Assembly (NCBI GenBank): GCA_038145075.1
Contig: JAYQOY010000002.1
Span: 1 to 64,000 of the forward strand
DNA length: 64,000 nucleotides
Origin: TMED14 sp038145075
GTDB lineage: Bacteria > Bacteroidota > Bacteroidia > Flavobacteriales > Schleiferiaceae
Direction: 5' to 3'
Shown here: positions 1-8,800 of the stretch, in pieces
Position numbering within the stretch: position 1 is the first letter of the stretch
Layout of the letters: each line of letters opens with the position of its first letter
Notes under the pieces: model-generated
Seen by the model: only the letters and a program-made list of their open reading frames with translations
Database searches by the model: none
What the model was told of the DNA's origin: nothing
Made by a program: the position numbers and the translations under genes

Positions 1-288
1 CTACCACTCGCCGGAATGGCCATGGGAAGTGTCGATCTGGCCACGCAAAGTTGGAACCGTCGGGACATTGAAATTCCGTTCTTCGTCTGGGGCCTGCTGG
101 TAGATTTTGCAAGCTGGATGCCTGCACTCTCCCAAGTGATTGATAAATCCTACATCTCCTTTATTCGTCCCTTGGAAGTACCCAACTATCCCGAATGGCT
201 CCGGAACCATCTAAAAATCACCTTGAATATCGAGGAGGGATTTCAACAAACAGGGCAAGTCCTGTACTATGTGCGCGTCCTTCCTTAA
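1..288 (+). CDS. C-terminal end of an unrecognised protein (partial)
   Basis: An open frame runs in from the window edge (first in-frame codons read LPLAGMAMG) and stops with TAA at 286-288, so only the last 95 residues or so are visible. I do not recognise the family. The fragment is rich in aromatic residues (WGLLVDFASW, YPEWLRNHL) and ends YYVRVLP, which suggests a folded beta/alpha end rather than a linker. A strong terminator hairpin starts 2 bases after the stop, which supports the plus strand as coding. The overlapping minus-strand frame (1-210) has no such support. Confidence 0.5.
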   Translation, partial: LPLAGMAMGSVDLATQSWNRRDIEIPFFVWGLLVDFASWMPALSQVIDKSYISFIRPLEVPNYPEWLRNHLKITLNIEEGFQQTGQVLYYVRVLP

Positions 289-290
289 AT

Positions 291-317
291 AAAAAGCCCG
301 GCGTTGCCGGGCTTTTT
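291..317. terminator. Bidirectional intrinsic terminator between convergent genes
   Basis: Perfect 11-bp inverted repeat (AAAAAGCCCGG / CCGGGCTTTTT) with a 5-base CGTTG loop. It has a T-run on the plus side and an A-run on the left that becomes a T-run on the minus strand. It lies between a plus gene ending at 288 and a minus gene ending at 337, so it can end both transcripts. Confidence 0.9.
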
Positions 318-336
318 CACTTCTATGCGTTCAAGA

Positions 337-2007
337 CTAGGGGCGAAGCACACGAATGGCCCCCTCGTGTCCATCCAAGCTGCGGAAGCTCAATACATAG
401 AGCCCCTTGGCTTCTGGGAAGGGAATCGAATAGCTACGGTTGCGCGTCCAGGCCTCACTCCAGATCTCTTTGCCGTCCAGACTGTAAAGGCCAAGAACCA
501 AGTTCGGGAACTGCACCTCCCCACACACCAAGGTCCAGTGATCGTCCCCCGTGTTCACTTTAAAGGGAGCTGGGTCCTTCTCATTCACCGACCACGACCA
601 GGATCCAATCAAGGTATCGTGGGGATAGAGTCCGGAAGCCAAGCTGACGAACAAACTGTCATCTCCTAGGCCCACGCCGCCCATGCCCATTTGGTATTCA
701 AAGGGATAAATCAAGGTGTCATTGGTCGCTTGCGCAGCGCTATAGACCACCACCCCATCCGCATCGGCGTACAAGGTATCCCCGCTGTTTTTCCAATAGA
801 CAAAATCCTTGGAGGTGATATTGCCGTAGGTCACAGTTGAGCCCGCACCCCAATTGATGTGACCCAGCTGCACTTTCAGGCGACTCACTTCGGGGTATTC
901 GGGCTCCAAGACGAAGAGGCCCTCTTCCATGTCGGAAGCCAGAATTCGGCCACTAGGCAGATAGGGATAGGCTCCCCAGTTGCCAAAGTAGCCCCCACCC
1001 GTGAAGGGCGACGTATCGTAGTAGCCCACTAGAACCGGCAATTCCGGGAATTCCACATCCAGCGCATGTACTCCAAAAGTGTAGTAGGACGTTACCACGT
1101 GGTTGCCCGCTACGTGTGCATTGTGAGGAATGAGCGAGGTATTGGGCTGCACTTGGTGGCGCCAGAGTTCGTCCACATTGCTCAAGTCCGAAATATCGTA
1201 GCAGGTCACGTAGCCATTGGCCACCTCATCCGTGGTATAAATCGTGTTTCCATCGTCGCTCAACCAGCAATTGTGCGCAAAATTGCTCGGGGTCGCCCAA
1301 CTGGTGACCATCTGGGGATTCGATTTCAAGGTGACATTTACCACCACCATTCCTGAATACAGGGCCGCCCCGTACAAAGTATCGTTGCGAGCCACCCCGT
1401 CGTGGAAGTAATGTCCGTCGTAAAGGCCCACCGTTACCGGGTTCCATGGATCCGTGGCCACATCGATCAGAATGGCACCTCCTGCCCCAACATTGCTGCC
1501 AAAAGCATAGAGAATGCCGTTTTCATCGACAAAGATGTTGTGTGCGCGGGCCAACGTGTCCACTTGGCCATTGGCACGGGGAACGGGGAGCTTCAGGAAT
1601 TTCCAGCGGTTTTGCGCCAAGCTGTCCATGTCGATGATGAGCAGGCCGTTGTAGGGTGGATTGGCGCCTGAGGGAACGTCGTGTACGACGTAAGCATAGT
1701 GGTCCCAGGTTTTAATGTCCCGCCATAGGCTGTTGGTGCCCGGCACCCAGAGGGCATTGCTCGGGCTAGACGGCGTGGTGACATCGACCACCAGGGTCCC
1801 TTTGCGGTTGCCAATGATGGCATATTCGGTTCCAGATGCACTATCCGTATAGCCCCAAATGTCTGCACAGTCGGGATCCGCACCCGAAATTCCCCACTGA
1901 CTCACCGGATAGTGAAGCAGGGTGCGCATGTTCAAACTGTCATTGCTGGGCTGTGCCAGTGCCGCGAATCCACCCAGCAAGGCAAGAGCCAAAAGAGCCT
2001 TTTTCAT
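337..2007 (-). CDS. Secreted choice-of-anchor B / LVIVD-type protein with T9SS sorting domain
   Basis: 556 residues. It starts with a signal peptide (MKKALLALALLGGFAALAQ), followed by a body that resembles the choice-of-anchor B / LVIVD beta-propeller family: repeated units such as GTLVVDVTTPSSPS, GLLIIDMDSL, AILIDVATDPWNPV and GMVVVNVTLKSNPQ, then HNAHVAGN and DMEEGLFVLE. The last ~70 residues (LVLGLYSLDGKEIW ... GLYVLSF ... RVLRP) look like a type A T9SS C-terminal sorting domain, so it is expected at the cell surface or secreted. It begins 2 bases after the parC stop and so is probably read with parE-parC. Its substrate or role is unknown; family members are usually extracellular. Confidence 0.85.
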   Translation of the reverse strand: MKKALLALALLGGFAALAQPSNDSLNMRTLLHYPVSQWGISGADPDCADIWGYTDSASGTEYAIIGNRKGTLVVDVTTPSSPSNALWVPGTNSLWRDIKTWDHYAYVVHDVPSGANPPYNGLLIIDMDSLAQNRWKFLKLPVPRANGQVDTLARAHNIFVDENGILYAFGSNVGAGGAILIDVATDPWNPVTVGLYDGHYFHDGVARNDTLYGAALYSGMVVVNVTLKSNPQMVTSWATPSNFAHNCWLSDDGNTIYTTDEVANGYVTCYDISDLSNVDELWRHQVQPNTSLIPHNAHVAGNHVVTSYYTFGVHALDVEFPELPVLVGYYDTSPFTGGGYFGNWGAYPYLPSGRILASDMEEGLFVLEPEYPEVSRLKVQLGHINWGAGSTVTYGNITSKDFVYWKNSGDTLYADADGVVVYSAAQATNDTLIYPFEYQMGMGGVGLGDDSLFVSLASGLYPHDTLIGSWSWSVNEKDPAPFKVNTGDDHWTLVCGEVQFPNLVLGLYSLDGKEIWSEAWTRNRSYSIPFPEAKGLYVLSFRSLDGHEGAIRVLRP

Positions 2008-2009
2008 AC

Positions 2010-4832
2010 TTAGAATTTTAAGGTGAACTGCCCGTCTTCCTCTTGATCCAAATCGTCTTCTTCGGGCGCTTCGGAGACTGCCAGGGGTTCACTCGCTGTC
2101 AAATCTACCACCTCTAGGGTGATGCTCGGTTTTTCTGGAGCCGACTTTTCTTCCGCTGAAGGCGCGGCGGGCGCTGATTCAGGGGCGGAGCTTGCTACAG
2201 GCATTGAGGGTGCTTCGTCCGTCCTTCCGGGTTCAGACCAGTCTGCAGCTTCTTCCGATACGCCGGCTACCTCCATGACTGCAACGAGGGCTTCCTCATT
2301 CTCTTCGCGGAGCACGTTGATTCCCTTGACGGGCCAAGTCGCAAGCTGGTTGCCCGCTGCTTTCCAGCCTTTCACGGCAATGAAGTCCTGAAGATTCACC
2401 GTTTCAGGGTCCTTGTCCTTGCCTTTCACCTTTTTAAAGGACACTTCAATATCCACCTGGTCGGCAGCACTTATTACATGCACTTCCGATTGGGTATGGT
2501 CCGAAATCAAATAGTCCCATTGATCGTTTTTGGGCTCCAACACACAGCGCTTGACCATGTGCTTGTCCTTTTCTCCGTCGTAGTACACGATGGCATAGGG
2601 CTTTTCTGCTTCCCATTTGGCCAGGAAGAAGGGTGCCTCTTCAAAATGCGTAGCCAATTCTGGGATGAAGATGCGGTACCGGCCTTTGGCATCTAGCTGC
2701 AGCAATCGGTCCTCCCCGCGGAATGCGCCGAGCAACCGGCCACGCTCCTGGTCGTTGATCTTTAGCACCGCGTCATCAAACCACAGCTTGCGGGCCGCCA
2801 AGGTGGAAACCCCTTCCGACTTCAGCTCAATGCGCTTAACGGAATTCTTCGATACCGTGTTTCCCCGAGCGCTTCGGGAACGCACGGCGAGCTCGGCAAA
2901 GTCCAAGTCCCACTTCAACTTCTTGATTTTCGCAGCCGCGCGCAGGTGAACAGTTACCGTTTCTGCTTCGCCATTGGGGTTCACGGACAGGTACAGAATT
3001 TCCGAACCCTTCGTGCCCTGCGTTAAATCGTATTCCTTGTCTCGGGTCACACCGGTCATGGCAAAGCGCTTCACAAAACTGGGGCCTTTGGAACCGTCGC
3101 GGTAGATGAGGTTGTAGACCGTTCGATCATCCCCTTTCTGGTAGACGCCGAGGTACAGAATATCCTTGCCGACAAACTTTTTGGCGTCCACTTTGGTCAC
3201 CATCAACGTGCCGTTTTGACGAATCACGAGGATGTCATCGAGGTCCGAACAATCGCACACGTACTCGTCGCGCTTTAAGCCCGTGCCCATGAAGCCTTCT
3301 TCGCGGTTCACGTAGAGCTTGGCATTGGCAATGGCCACTTTCGCGGCTACAACAGTGTCAAAGCTCCGAATTTCCGTTTTGCGCTCGCGGCCCGCGCTGT
3401 ACTTCTTTTTCAGGTTCTTGAAGTAGTCCACGGCGTAGTCCACTAAGTTGTCTAGGTGCTGCTTCACTTCTGCGATGCGCCCTTCGAGTGCGGCTAACTG
3501 ATCGTCCGCCTTGTCGCTGTCAAATTTGGAAATGCGCTTGATTTTGATTTCGGTTAACCGGACCAAATCGTCTTCCGTCACTTCGCGCAGCAAATGACCG
3601 ACATGGGGCTTTAAACCTTCCCAAATGTTTTCCAACACTTGTTCCCACGTCTCCGCCTCTTCGATGTCGCGGTAAATCTTGTTCTCGATGAAGATCTTTT
3701 CCAAGCTGGCAAAATGCCACTGCTCTTGCAGCTCGTTGAGCTGAATGCTGAGTTCGGCCCGCAGCAAGTCCAACGTATGCTCCGTGGAACGCTTGAGAAG
3801 GTTCGACACCCCGGTAAACAGCGGCTTGTCGTCCTCAATCACACAGCACAGAGGCGAAATCGATACCTCGCAGGCCGTGAAAGCGTAAAGAGCGTCCACC
3901 GTTTGGTCGGGTGAAATACCGGGGACCAAATGCAGCACAATCTCCACGTGTTCGGCGGTATTGTCCTCGATCTTCTTGATCTTGATCTTGCCCTTGTCAT
4001 TGGCCTTAATGATGGAGTCAATGACACTGGTGGTAGTCGTTCCAAACGGAATCTCCGTAATGACCAGCGTCTTTTTGTCGTCTACGGCAATCTTGGCGCG
4101 GCATCGGACACGACCACCTCGTTCGCCGTCGTTGTACTGCGAGAAATCTGCAATGCCCCCCGTCGGAAAATCGGGGTAGATCTCGACCCTGCGGCCGCGG
4201 AGGTGCGCAATCGAGGCATCGATGAGCTCAATAAAATTGTGCGGAAGCACCTTGGTCGAAAGACCCACCGCAATACCCTCCACGCCTTGGGCCAGGAGAA
4301 GGGGAAACTTCACGGGAAGCGTCACAGGCTCCTTGGCCCGGCCGTCGTAACTGGCTTGCCATTCGGTGATTTTCGCATTGAAGGACACCTCCAAGGCAAA
4401 CTTGCTCAAACGCGCTTCGATGTAACGGGGTGCTGCGGCTGAATCACCCGTGTAAATATTGCCCCAGTTGCCCTGCGTATCGATGAGCAGGTCTTTTTGG
4501 CCTAACTGCACCAGGGCATCGCCGATGGAGGCGTCGCCGTGCGGGTGGTACTTCATCGTTTGGCCAATCACGTTGGCCACCTTGTGGAAGCGGCCATCGT
4601 CCATTTCCTTCAGGGCATGCATCAAACGGCGCTGAACGGGCTTCAAGCCGTCTTGCAAGGCCGGTACGGCACGCTCAAGGATGACGTAGGAGGCGTAATC
4701 GAGGAAGTACTCGCGGTACATGCCTCGGACGCGCGACTCCTGCGGACGCTCCTCCTCCTGGGCGAGAACTTCCTCCTGCTCAGGCTGAAGGATTTCTTCG
4801 GGGTCCTGTGGATTCAGCTCATCCATGGTCAA
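2010..4832 (-). CDS. parC: DNA topoisomerase IV subunit A (ParC)
   Basis: 940 residues. It is the strand-cutting subunit of topoisomerase IV, which decatenates daughter chromosomes with ParE. The winged-helix/tower region begins near residue 37; the catalytic tyrosine is Tyr137 in AAPRYIEA. The quinolone-region motif reads YHPHGDASIGDA, with Ala101 directly after GD where E. coli ParC has Ser80; this looks typical of Bacteroidota ParC. A long C-terminal part ends in an acidic, Pro/Ala/Ser-rich tail finishing QFTLKF. The start overlaps the parE stop by 14 bases (8 if the ATG at 4826 is used), so translation is likely coupled. Pairing with the short ParE-type B subunit, and a separate gyrB at 48136-50076, favours ParC over GyrA. 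Confidence 0.93.
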   Translation of the reverse strand: MTMDELNPQDPEEILQPEQEEVLAQEEERPQESRVRGMYREYFLDYASYVILERAVPALQDGLKPVQRRLMHALKEMDDGRFHKVANVIGQTMKYHPHGDASIGDALVQLGQKDLLIDTQGNWGNIYTGDSAAAPRYIEARLSKFALEVSFNAKITEWQASYDGRAKEPVTLPVKFPLLLAQGVEGIAVGLSTKVLPHNFIELIDASIAHLRGRRVEIYPDFPTGGIADFSQYNDGERGGRVRCRAKIAVDDKKTLVITEIPFGTTTTSVIDSIIKANDKGKIKIKKIEDNTAEHVEIVLHLVPGISPDQTVDALYAFTACEVSISPLCCVIEDDKPLFTGVSNLLKRSTEHTLDLLRAELSIQLNELQEQWHFASLEKIFIENKIYRDIEEAETWEQVLENIWEGLKPHVGHLLREVTEDDLVRLTEIKIKRISKFDSDKADDQLAALEGRIAEVKQHLDNLVDYAVDYFKNLKKKYSAGRERKTEIRSFDTVVAAKVAIANAKLYVNREEGFMGTGLKRDEYVCDCSDLDDILVIRQNGTLMVTKVDAKKFVGKDILYLGVYQKGDDRTVYNLIYRDGSKGPSFVKRFAMTGVTRDKEYDLTQGTKGSEILYLSVNPNGEAETVTVHLRAAAKIKKLKWDLDFAELAVRSRSARGNTVSKNSVKRIELKSEGVSTLAARKLWFDDAVLKINDQERGRLLGAFRGEDRLLQLDAKGRYRIFIPELATHFEEAPFFLAKWEAEKPYAIVYYDGEKDKHMVKRCVLEPKNDQWDYLISDHTQSEVHVISAADQVDIEVSFKKVKGKDKDPETVNLQDFIAVKGWKAAGNQLATWPVKGINVLREENEEALVAVMEVAGVSEEAADWSEPGRTDEAPSMPVASSAPESAPAAPSAEEKSAPEKPSITLEVVDLTASEPLAVSEAPEEDDLDQEEDGQFTLKF

Positions 4833-6669
4833 TCAAGTCTTTTTCCACCTTGAGGTGGTCAATGATGAATTCTTGGCGCTCGGGCGTGTTCTTGCCCATG
4901 TAGTACTCGAGGAGGGCATCGATTTGCTCTTTGCCCAGCATTACGGGCTCCAAGCGTATGTTTTCGCCAATGAAGAGCTTGAACTCGCCGGGAGAAATTT
5001 CGCCCAGACCCTTGAATCGCGTGATTTCGGGCTTGGCGCCCAACTCAGACATGGCGCTCTGCTTCTCGCTCTCGTCGTAGCAGTAGATGGTCTTCTGCTT
5101 GTTGCGGACGCGGAAGAGCGGCGTTTGGAGAATGTAGAGGTGGCCTTCGCGCACCAGCTCCGGGAAGAACTGGAGGAAGAAGGTGATCAGGAGCAAGCGA
5201 ATGTGCATGCCGTCTACGTCGGCATCTGTCGCAATGACCACGTTGTTGTAGCGGAGTTCTTCCAGGCCGTCTTCAATGTTAAGCGCGGCTTGGAGGAGGT
5301 TGAATTCCTCGTTTTCGTAGACCACTTTTTTGGTCAGGCCGTAGCAGTTCAAAGGCTTGCCCTTCAAGCTGAAAACGGCTTGGGTTTGTACGTCGCGCGA
5401 GGCCGTGATGGAGCCCGATGCGGAATCGCCCTCCGTGATGAAGAGCGTGGTCTCCAAGCGGCGTTCGTGCTTGATATCGTTGTAGTGCACCTTACAATCC
5501 CGCAGCTTGCGGTTGTGCAAGTTGGCCTTTTTGGCGCGTTCGCGGGCGAGCTTTTGAATGCCGGACAGTTCCTTGCGCTCGCGCTCGGCGCGTAGAATTT
5601 TGCGTTGGATGGCGTCGGCGACCTCGGGATTTCGGTGCAAGAAGTTGTCCAGCTCCGTCTGGAGGAAGTTGCCGATGAAGGTTCGGACCGTAGGACCCTC
5701 CGGGCCCATATCGTTGCTGCCCAACTTGGTCTTTGTCTGCGACTCAAAAACAGGCTCAATCACCTTGACGGAAATGGCGCCAATGACGCTCTGTCGAATG
5801 TCCGCGGCATCGTACTGCTTCCCGAAGTACTGGCGAATGGTGGCGACCAAGGCTTCGCGGAAGGCGCTCTGGTGGGTGCCCCCCTGCGTAGTGTGCTGGC
5901 CGTTGACAAAACTGTAGTACTGTTCGCTCTGGGAGCGGTCCGCATGGGTCAAGGCCACTTCAATGTCCTCGCCGCGCAGGTGCACAATCTCGTGCATCAC
6001 CTCGCCCGACAGGTTGTTGGCCAGCAGGTCCTTCAAACCGTTTTCTGAGAAGTACTTCTCCCCGTTCAGCGCAATGGTGAGCCCCGGGTTGAGGTATACG
6101 TAATTCCAGACGAGGCGCTCGAGGTACTCCATCTGGAAGCGGTAGTTCACGAAGATGCTGGGATCGGGTGTGAAGACTACCTTGGTACCGCGTCGGCCCG
6201 AACTTTCTTCGATGCCCGACTCCTGACTCAGTACGCCACGCTCAAACTGCGCCGACTTGGTTTGCCCATCGCGGAAGGCTTGTACGGAAAAGGCCGATGA
6301 CAAGGCATTGACGGCCTTGGTACCAACCCCGTTCAAACCCACGGACTTTTTAAATGCTTTGGAATCGTACTTGGCGCCCGTATTCATCTTGGACACCACG
6401 TCCACCACCTTGCCCAAGGGAATGCCTCGGCCGTAGTCGCGAACCGTCACAACGCCTTCCTTGACGTCAATTTCAATGTGCTTGCCGCCGCCCATGACAA
6501 ACTCGTCAATCGAGTTGTCGACGACTTCCTTCACAAGAATGTAAATGCCGTCATCGGCGGAGGATCCGTCCCCCAGTTTTCCAATGTACATGCCCGGGCG
6601 GAGGCGGATGTGCTCCTGCCACTCAAGGCTCCGGATATTGTCTTCAGTATATTGGGTCGTTTCAGCCAT
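4819..6669 (-). CDS. parE: DNA topoisomerase IV subunit B (ParE)
   Basis: 616 residues; the ATPase subunit of topoisomerase IV. GHKL ATPase motifs are VVDNSIDE (49-56), GRGIP (80-84) and GLNGVGTKA (111-119). The TOPRIM metal motifs are EGDSASG (413-419) and DADVDG (about 480-490), followed by PLFRVRNKQKTIYCY. EGDSASG rather than EGDSAGG separates it from the GyrB at 48136-50076. First gene of a parE-parC-T9SS protein run; a weak promoter box lies 10 bases upstream at 6680-6687. ychF lies upstream on the same strand with 112 bases between. Confidence 0.94.
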   Translation of the reverse strand: MAETTQYTEDNIRSLEWQEHIRLRPGMYIGKLGDGSSADDGIYILVKEVVDNSIDEFVMGGGKHIEIDVKEGVVTVRDYGRGIPLGKVVDVVSKMNTGAKYDSKAFKKSVGLNGVGTKAVNALSSAFSVQAFRDGQTKSAQFERGVLSQESGIEESSGRRGTKVVFTPDPSIFVNYRFQMEYLERLVWNYVYLNPGLTIALNGEKYFSENGLKDLLANNLSGEVMHEIVHLRGEDIEVALTHADRSQSEQYYSFVNGQHTTQGGTHQSAFREALVATIRQYFGKQYDAADIRQSVIGAISVKVIEPVFESQTKTKLGSNDMGPEGPTVRTFIGNFLQTELDNFLHRNPEVADAIQRKILRAERERKELSGIQKLARERAKKANLHNRKLRDCKVHYNDIKHERRLETTLFITEGDSASGSITASRDVQTQAVFSLKGKPLNCYGLTKKVVYENEEFNLLQAALNIEDGLEELRYNNVVIATDADVDGMHIRLLLITFFLQFFPELVREGHLYILQTPLFRVRNKQKTIYCYDESEKQSAMSELGAKPEITRFKGLGEISPGEFKLFIGENIRLEPVMLGKEQIDALLEYYMGKNTPERQEFIIDHLKVEKDLIDHG

Positions 6670-6679
6670 GGGGAATGTG

Positions 6680-6687
6680 CGAATCTA
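6680..6687 (-). promoter_or_regulatory. Weak -7 box candidate for parE
   Basis: On the minus strand this reads TAGATTCG, one mismatch from the Bacteroidota -7 consensus TAnnTTTG, 10 bases before the parE ATG. I saw no well-spaced -33 TTTG. Confidence 0.3.
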
Positions 6688-6781
6688 CACAGCATTTCCC
6701 GTTTTTGACCGCTCAAAACCCGCCTTTTAATCCACTCTGGCGAGAAGTTTTTAACAATTCCAGCCCAGCACTGGCGCGGTT

Positions 6782-7873
6782 TTACACATTGAAGCGGAAG
6801 TGCATGACGTCCCCGTCTTTGACGCGGTACTCCTTGCCTTCCACCCGCATCTTGCCGGCCTCTTTCACGGCTGCTTCCGACTTGTAGGTGATATAGTCTT
6901 GATATGCAATGACTTCGGCCCGAATAAAGCCCTTCTCAAAATCGCTGTGAATCACGCCTGCCGCCTGCGGAGCCGTAAACCCTTGGCCGATGGTCCACGC
7001 GCGCACTTCCTTCACTCCTGCCGTAAAGTAGGTCTGGAGCTTCAGCAAGCTGTATGCTTCGCGAATTACGCGGTTCACGCCGGGCTCTTGCAAGCCGAGA
7101 TCGTCGAGGAACATCTGGCGCTCTTCATAGGTCTCCAACTCGATGATGTCGGATTCTGTGGCCACAGCCAGATGCAGCACCCCTGCGCCTTCCTTCGCGG
7201 CCATTTCGACCACCTGGCGCACGTAGTCGTTGCCGTCCTTTGCCGCCGTCTCATCCACGTTGCACACGTAGAGCACGGGCTTGTCGGTCAAAAGCTGGTA
7301 ATCTTCAATCCATTCGGCCTCTTCTTCACTGCGCTCAAAGCCACGCACCGAAAGGCCTTGTTCCAAGTGCTTCTTCAAGCGATCCGCCATTTCCACTTCA
7401 CGTACCGCTTCTTTGGCGCCGGTCTTCGCTGCCTTGCGCACTTTGTCGATGCGCTTTTCCAAAGATTCGAGGTCCTTGAGCTGCAATTCAAAATCAATGG
7501 TTTCCTTGTCGCGCAAGGGATTGATGCTGCCGTCTACGTGCACAATGTTGGGGTTGTCAAAGCAACGCAGCACATGCAAAATAGCGTGGCATTCGCGGAT
7601 GTTGCCGAGGAACATATTGCCCAAACCCTCGCCCTTACTTGCGCCCTTCACCAAGCCGGCAATGTCTACGATTTCCACCGTGGCGGGAACCACCCGTTCG
7701 GGGTTGACAATCTCCTCCAAGGCCTCTAAACGGGTATCGGGAACGTTTACGGTACCGATGTTGGGCTCAATCGTACAAAACGGGAAATTGGCCGCTTGGG
7801 CTTTGGCGTTGCTCAAACAATTAAAAAGGGTGGATTTGCCTACGTTGGGCAGACCGACAATGCCGCACTTCAT
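6782..7873 (-). CDS. ychF: Ribosome-associated ATPase YchF (Obg family)
   Basis: 363 residues, the usual family length. G1 motif GLPNVGKST at residues 7-15, Switch/G3 region DIAGLVKGASKGEGLGN, and the family's altered G4 motif (NVDE in VLYVCNVDETA) that favours ATP over GTP. The C-terminal TGS-like domain ends DGDVMHFRFNV, which matches the family. YchF/OLA1 binds the ribosome and is tied to stress and redox responses. It is transcribed away from the transketolase operon, with facing promoter boxes in the 66-base gap. Confidence 0.96.
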   Translation of the reverse strand: MKCGIVGLPNVGKSTLFNCLSNAKAQAANFPFCTIEPNIGTVNVPDTRLEALEEIVNPERVVPATVEIVDIAGLVKGASKGEGLGNMFLGNIRECHAILHVLRCFDNPNIVHVDGSINPLRDKETIDFELQLKDLESLEKRIDKVRKAAKTGAKEAVREVEMADRLKKHLEQGLSVRGFERSEEEAEWIEDYQLLTDKPVLYVCNVDETAAKDGNDYVRQVVEMAAKEGAGVLHLAVATESDIIELETYEERQMFLDDLGLQEPGVNRVIREAYSLLKLQTYFTAGVKEVRAWTIGQGFTAPQAAGVIHSDFEKGFIRAEVIAYQDYITYKSEAAVKEAGKMRVEGKEYRVKDGDVMHFRFNV

Positions 7874-7890
7874 TTTTCAGGAATTTGGGG

Positions 7891-7898
7891 CAAAGGTA
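7891..7898 (-). promoter_or_regulatory. -7 promoter box for ychF
   Basis: CAAAGGTA on the plus strand reads TACCTTTG on the minus strand, a perfect TAnnTTTG match, 17 bases before the ychF start. No clear -33 element at the usual distance. Confidence 0.6.
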
Positions 7899-7913
7899 CT
7901 CCCGGAAAGACCT

Positions 7914-7921
7914 TACTTTTG
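7914..7921 (+). promoter_or_regulatory. -7 promoter box for the transketolase operon
   Basis: TACTTTTG, a perfect TAnnTTTG match, 18 bases before the ATG at 7940. An upstream TTTG (7884-7887) is 26 bases away, longer than the usual ~19-21. Confidence 0.55.
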
Positions 7922-7939
7922 TCCTATCGACAAACCCAA

Positions 7940-8800
7940 ATGCCCCCACCCATGACCCCCCAGCTCCACGACTTTCCCTCACAAGTCCGCCGCGACATCT
8001 TACGCATGGTCCACGCGGTTCAATCAGGTCACCCTGGAGGCTCCATGGGCTGCACAGAATTCTTTGTCGCCCTCTACTTTGACATTCTCCGCCACAGCCC
8101 CGCTCCTTTTAACATGGACGGCCAAGGCGAGGACCTCTTCTTCCTCTCGAACGGCCACATCAGCCCCGTGTTTTACTCGGTTTTGGCACGTAGTGGCTAC
8201 TTCTCTGTGGACGAGCTGATTACATTCCGAAAGCTCGACTCTCGCCTCCAAGGCCACCCCACGACGCACGAAGGCCTCCCCGGTGTGCGCATCGCCTCGG
8301 GCTCCTTGGGTCAAGGCCTGAGCGTGGCTGTTGGCGCCGCCCAAGCCAAGAAACTGGCCGGTGACGACCGCCTCGTCTTCACCTTGCACGGCGACGGCGA
8401 ATTGCAAGAAGGACAAATTTGGGAGGCAGCCCTCTATGCAGGCGCCAAAAACGTCGACAACCTCATCAGCACCATCGACGCCAACGGACAGCAGATAGAC
8501 GGCTCTACAGACGAAGTCATGCCCATGGGCGATATCGGAAGCAAATTCGCCGCATTTGGCTGGGACGTCATGCACATCCAACAGGGCAACGATTTGGACG
8601 CTGTTCGCAGCGGTCTTCGCGCAGCCATCGCCAAGACGGGCAAAGGCAAGCCTGTTTGCGTCGTTATGCACACCTCCATGGGCCACGGCGTGGACTTTAT
8701 GGCGGGCACCCACAAGTGGCACGGCATTGCACCTAGCGACGAACAGCTGGAAGCAGCCCTCGCTCAGTTGCCCGAAACCCTCGGAGACTACCCCGCCTAA
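7940..8800 (+). CDS. Transketolase, N-terminal (TPP-binding) subunit
   Basis: 286 residues from the ATG at 7940; the ATG at 7952 (MTPQLHDF) would give 282. The frame is open back to 7796, but that part overlaps ychF and its promoter, so I exclude it. It carries the thiamine-diphosphate part of transketolase: SGHPGGSMG near the start, then GDGELQEGQIWE and NLISTIDANGQQIDG (the GDG...N metal/TPP motif). Transketolase moves two-carbon units between sugar phosphates in the pentose phosphate pathway. The other half is encoded at 10204-11154, so the enzyme is split, as in many Bacteroidota. Its stop overlaps the next gene's start (TAATG). Confidence 0.93.
   Translation: MPPPMTPQLHDFPSQVRRDILRMVHAVQSGHPGGSMGCTEFFVALYFDILRHSPAPFNMDGQGEDLFFLSNGHISPVFYSVLARSGYFSVDELITFRKLDSRLQGHPTTHEGLPGVRIASGSLGQGLSVAVGAAQAKKLAGDDRLVFTLHGDGELQEGQIWEAALYAGAKNVDNLISTIDANGQQIDGSTDEVMPMGDIGSKFAAFGWDVMHIQQGNDLDAVRSGLRAAIAKTGKGKPVCVVMHTSMGHGVDFMAGTHKWHGIAPSDEQLEAALAQLPETLGDYPA

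Noticed and set aside
4825..5595. Long plus-strand ORF of 256 codons opposite parE
   Set aside because: Antisense shadow of a conserved gene; composition reflects the reverse of ParE codons and no known motif.
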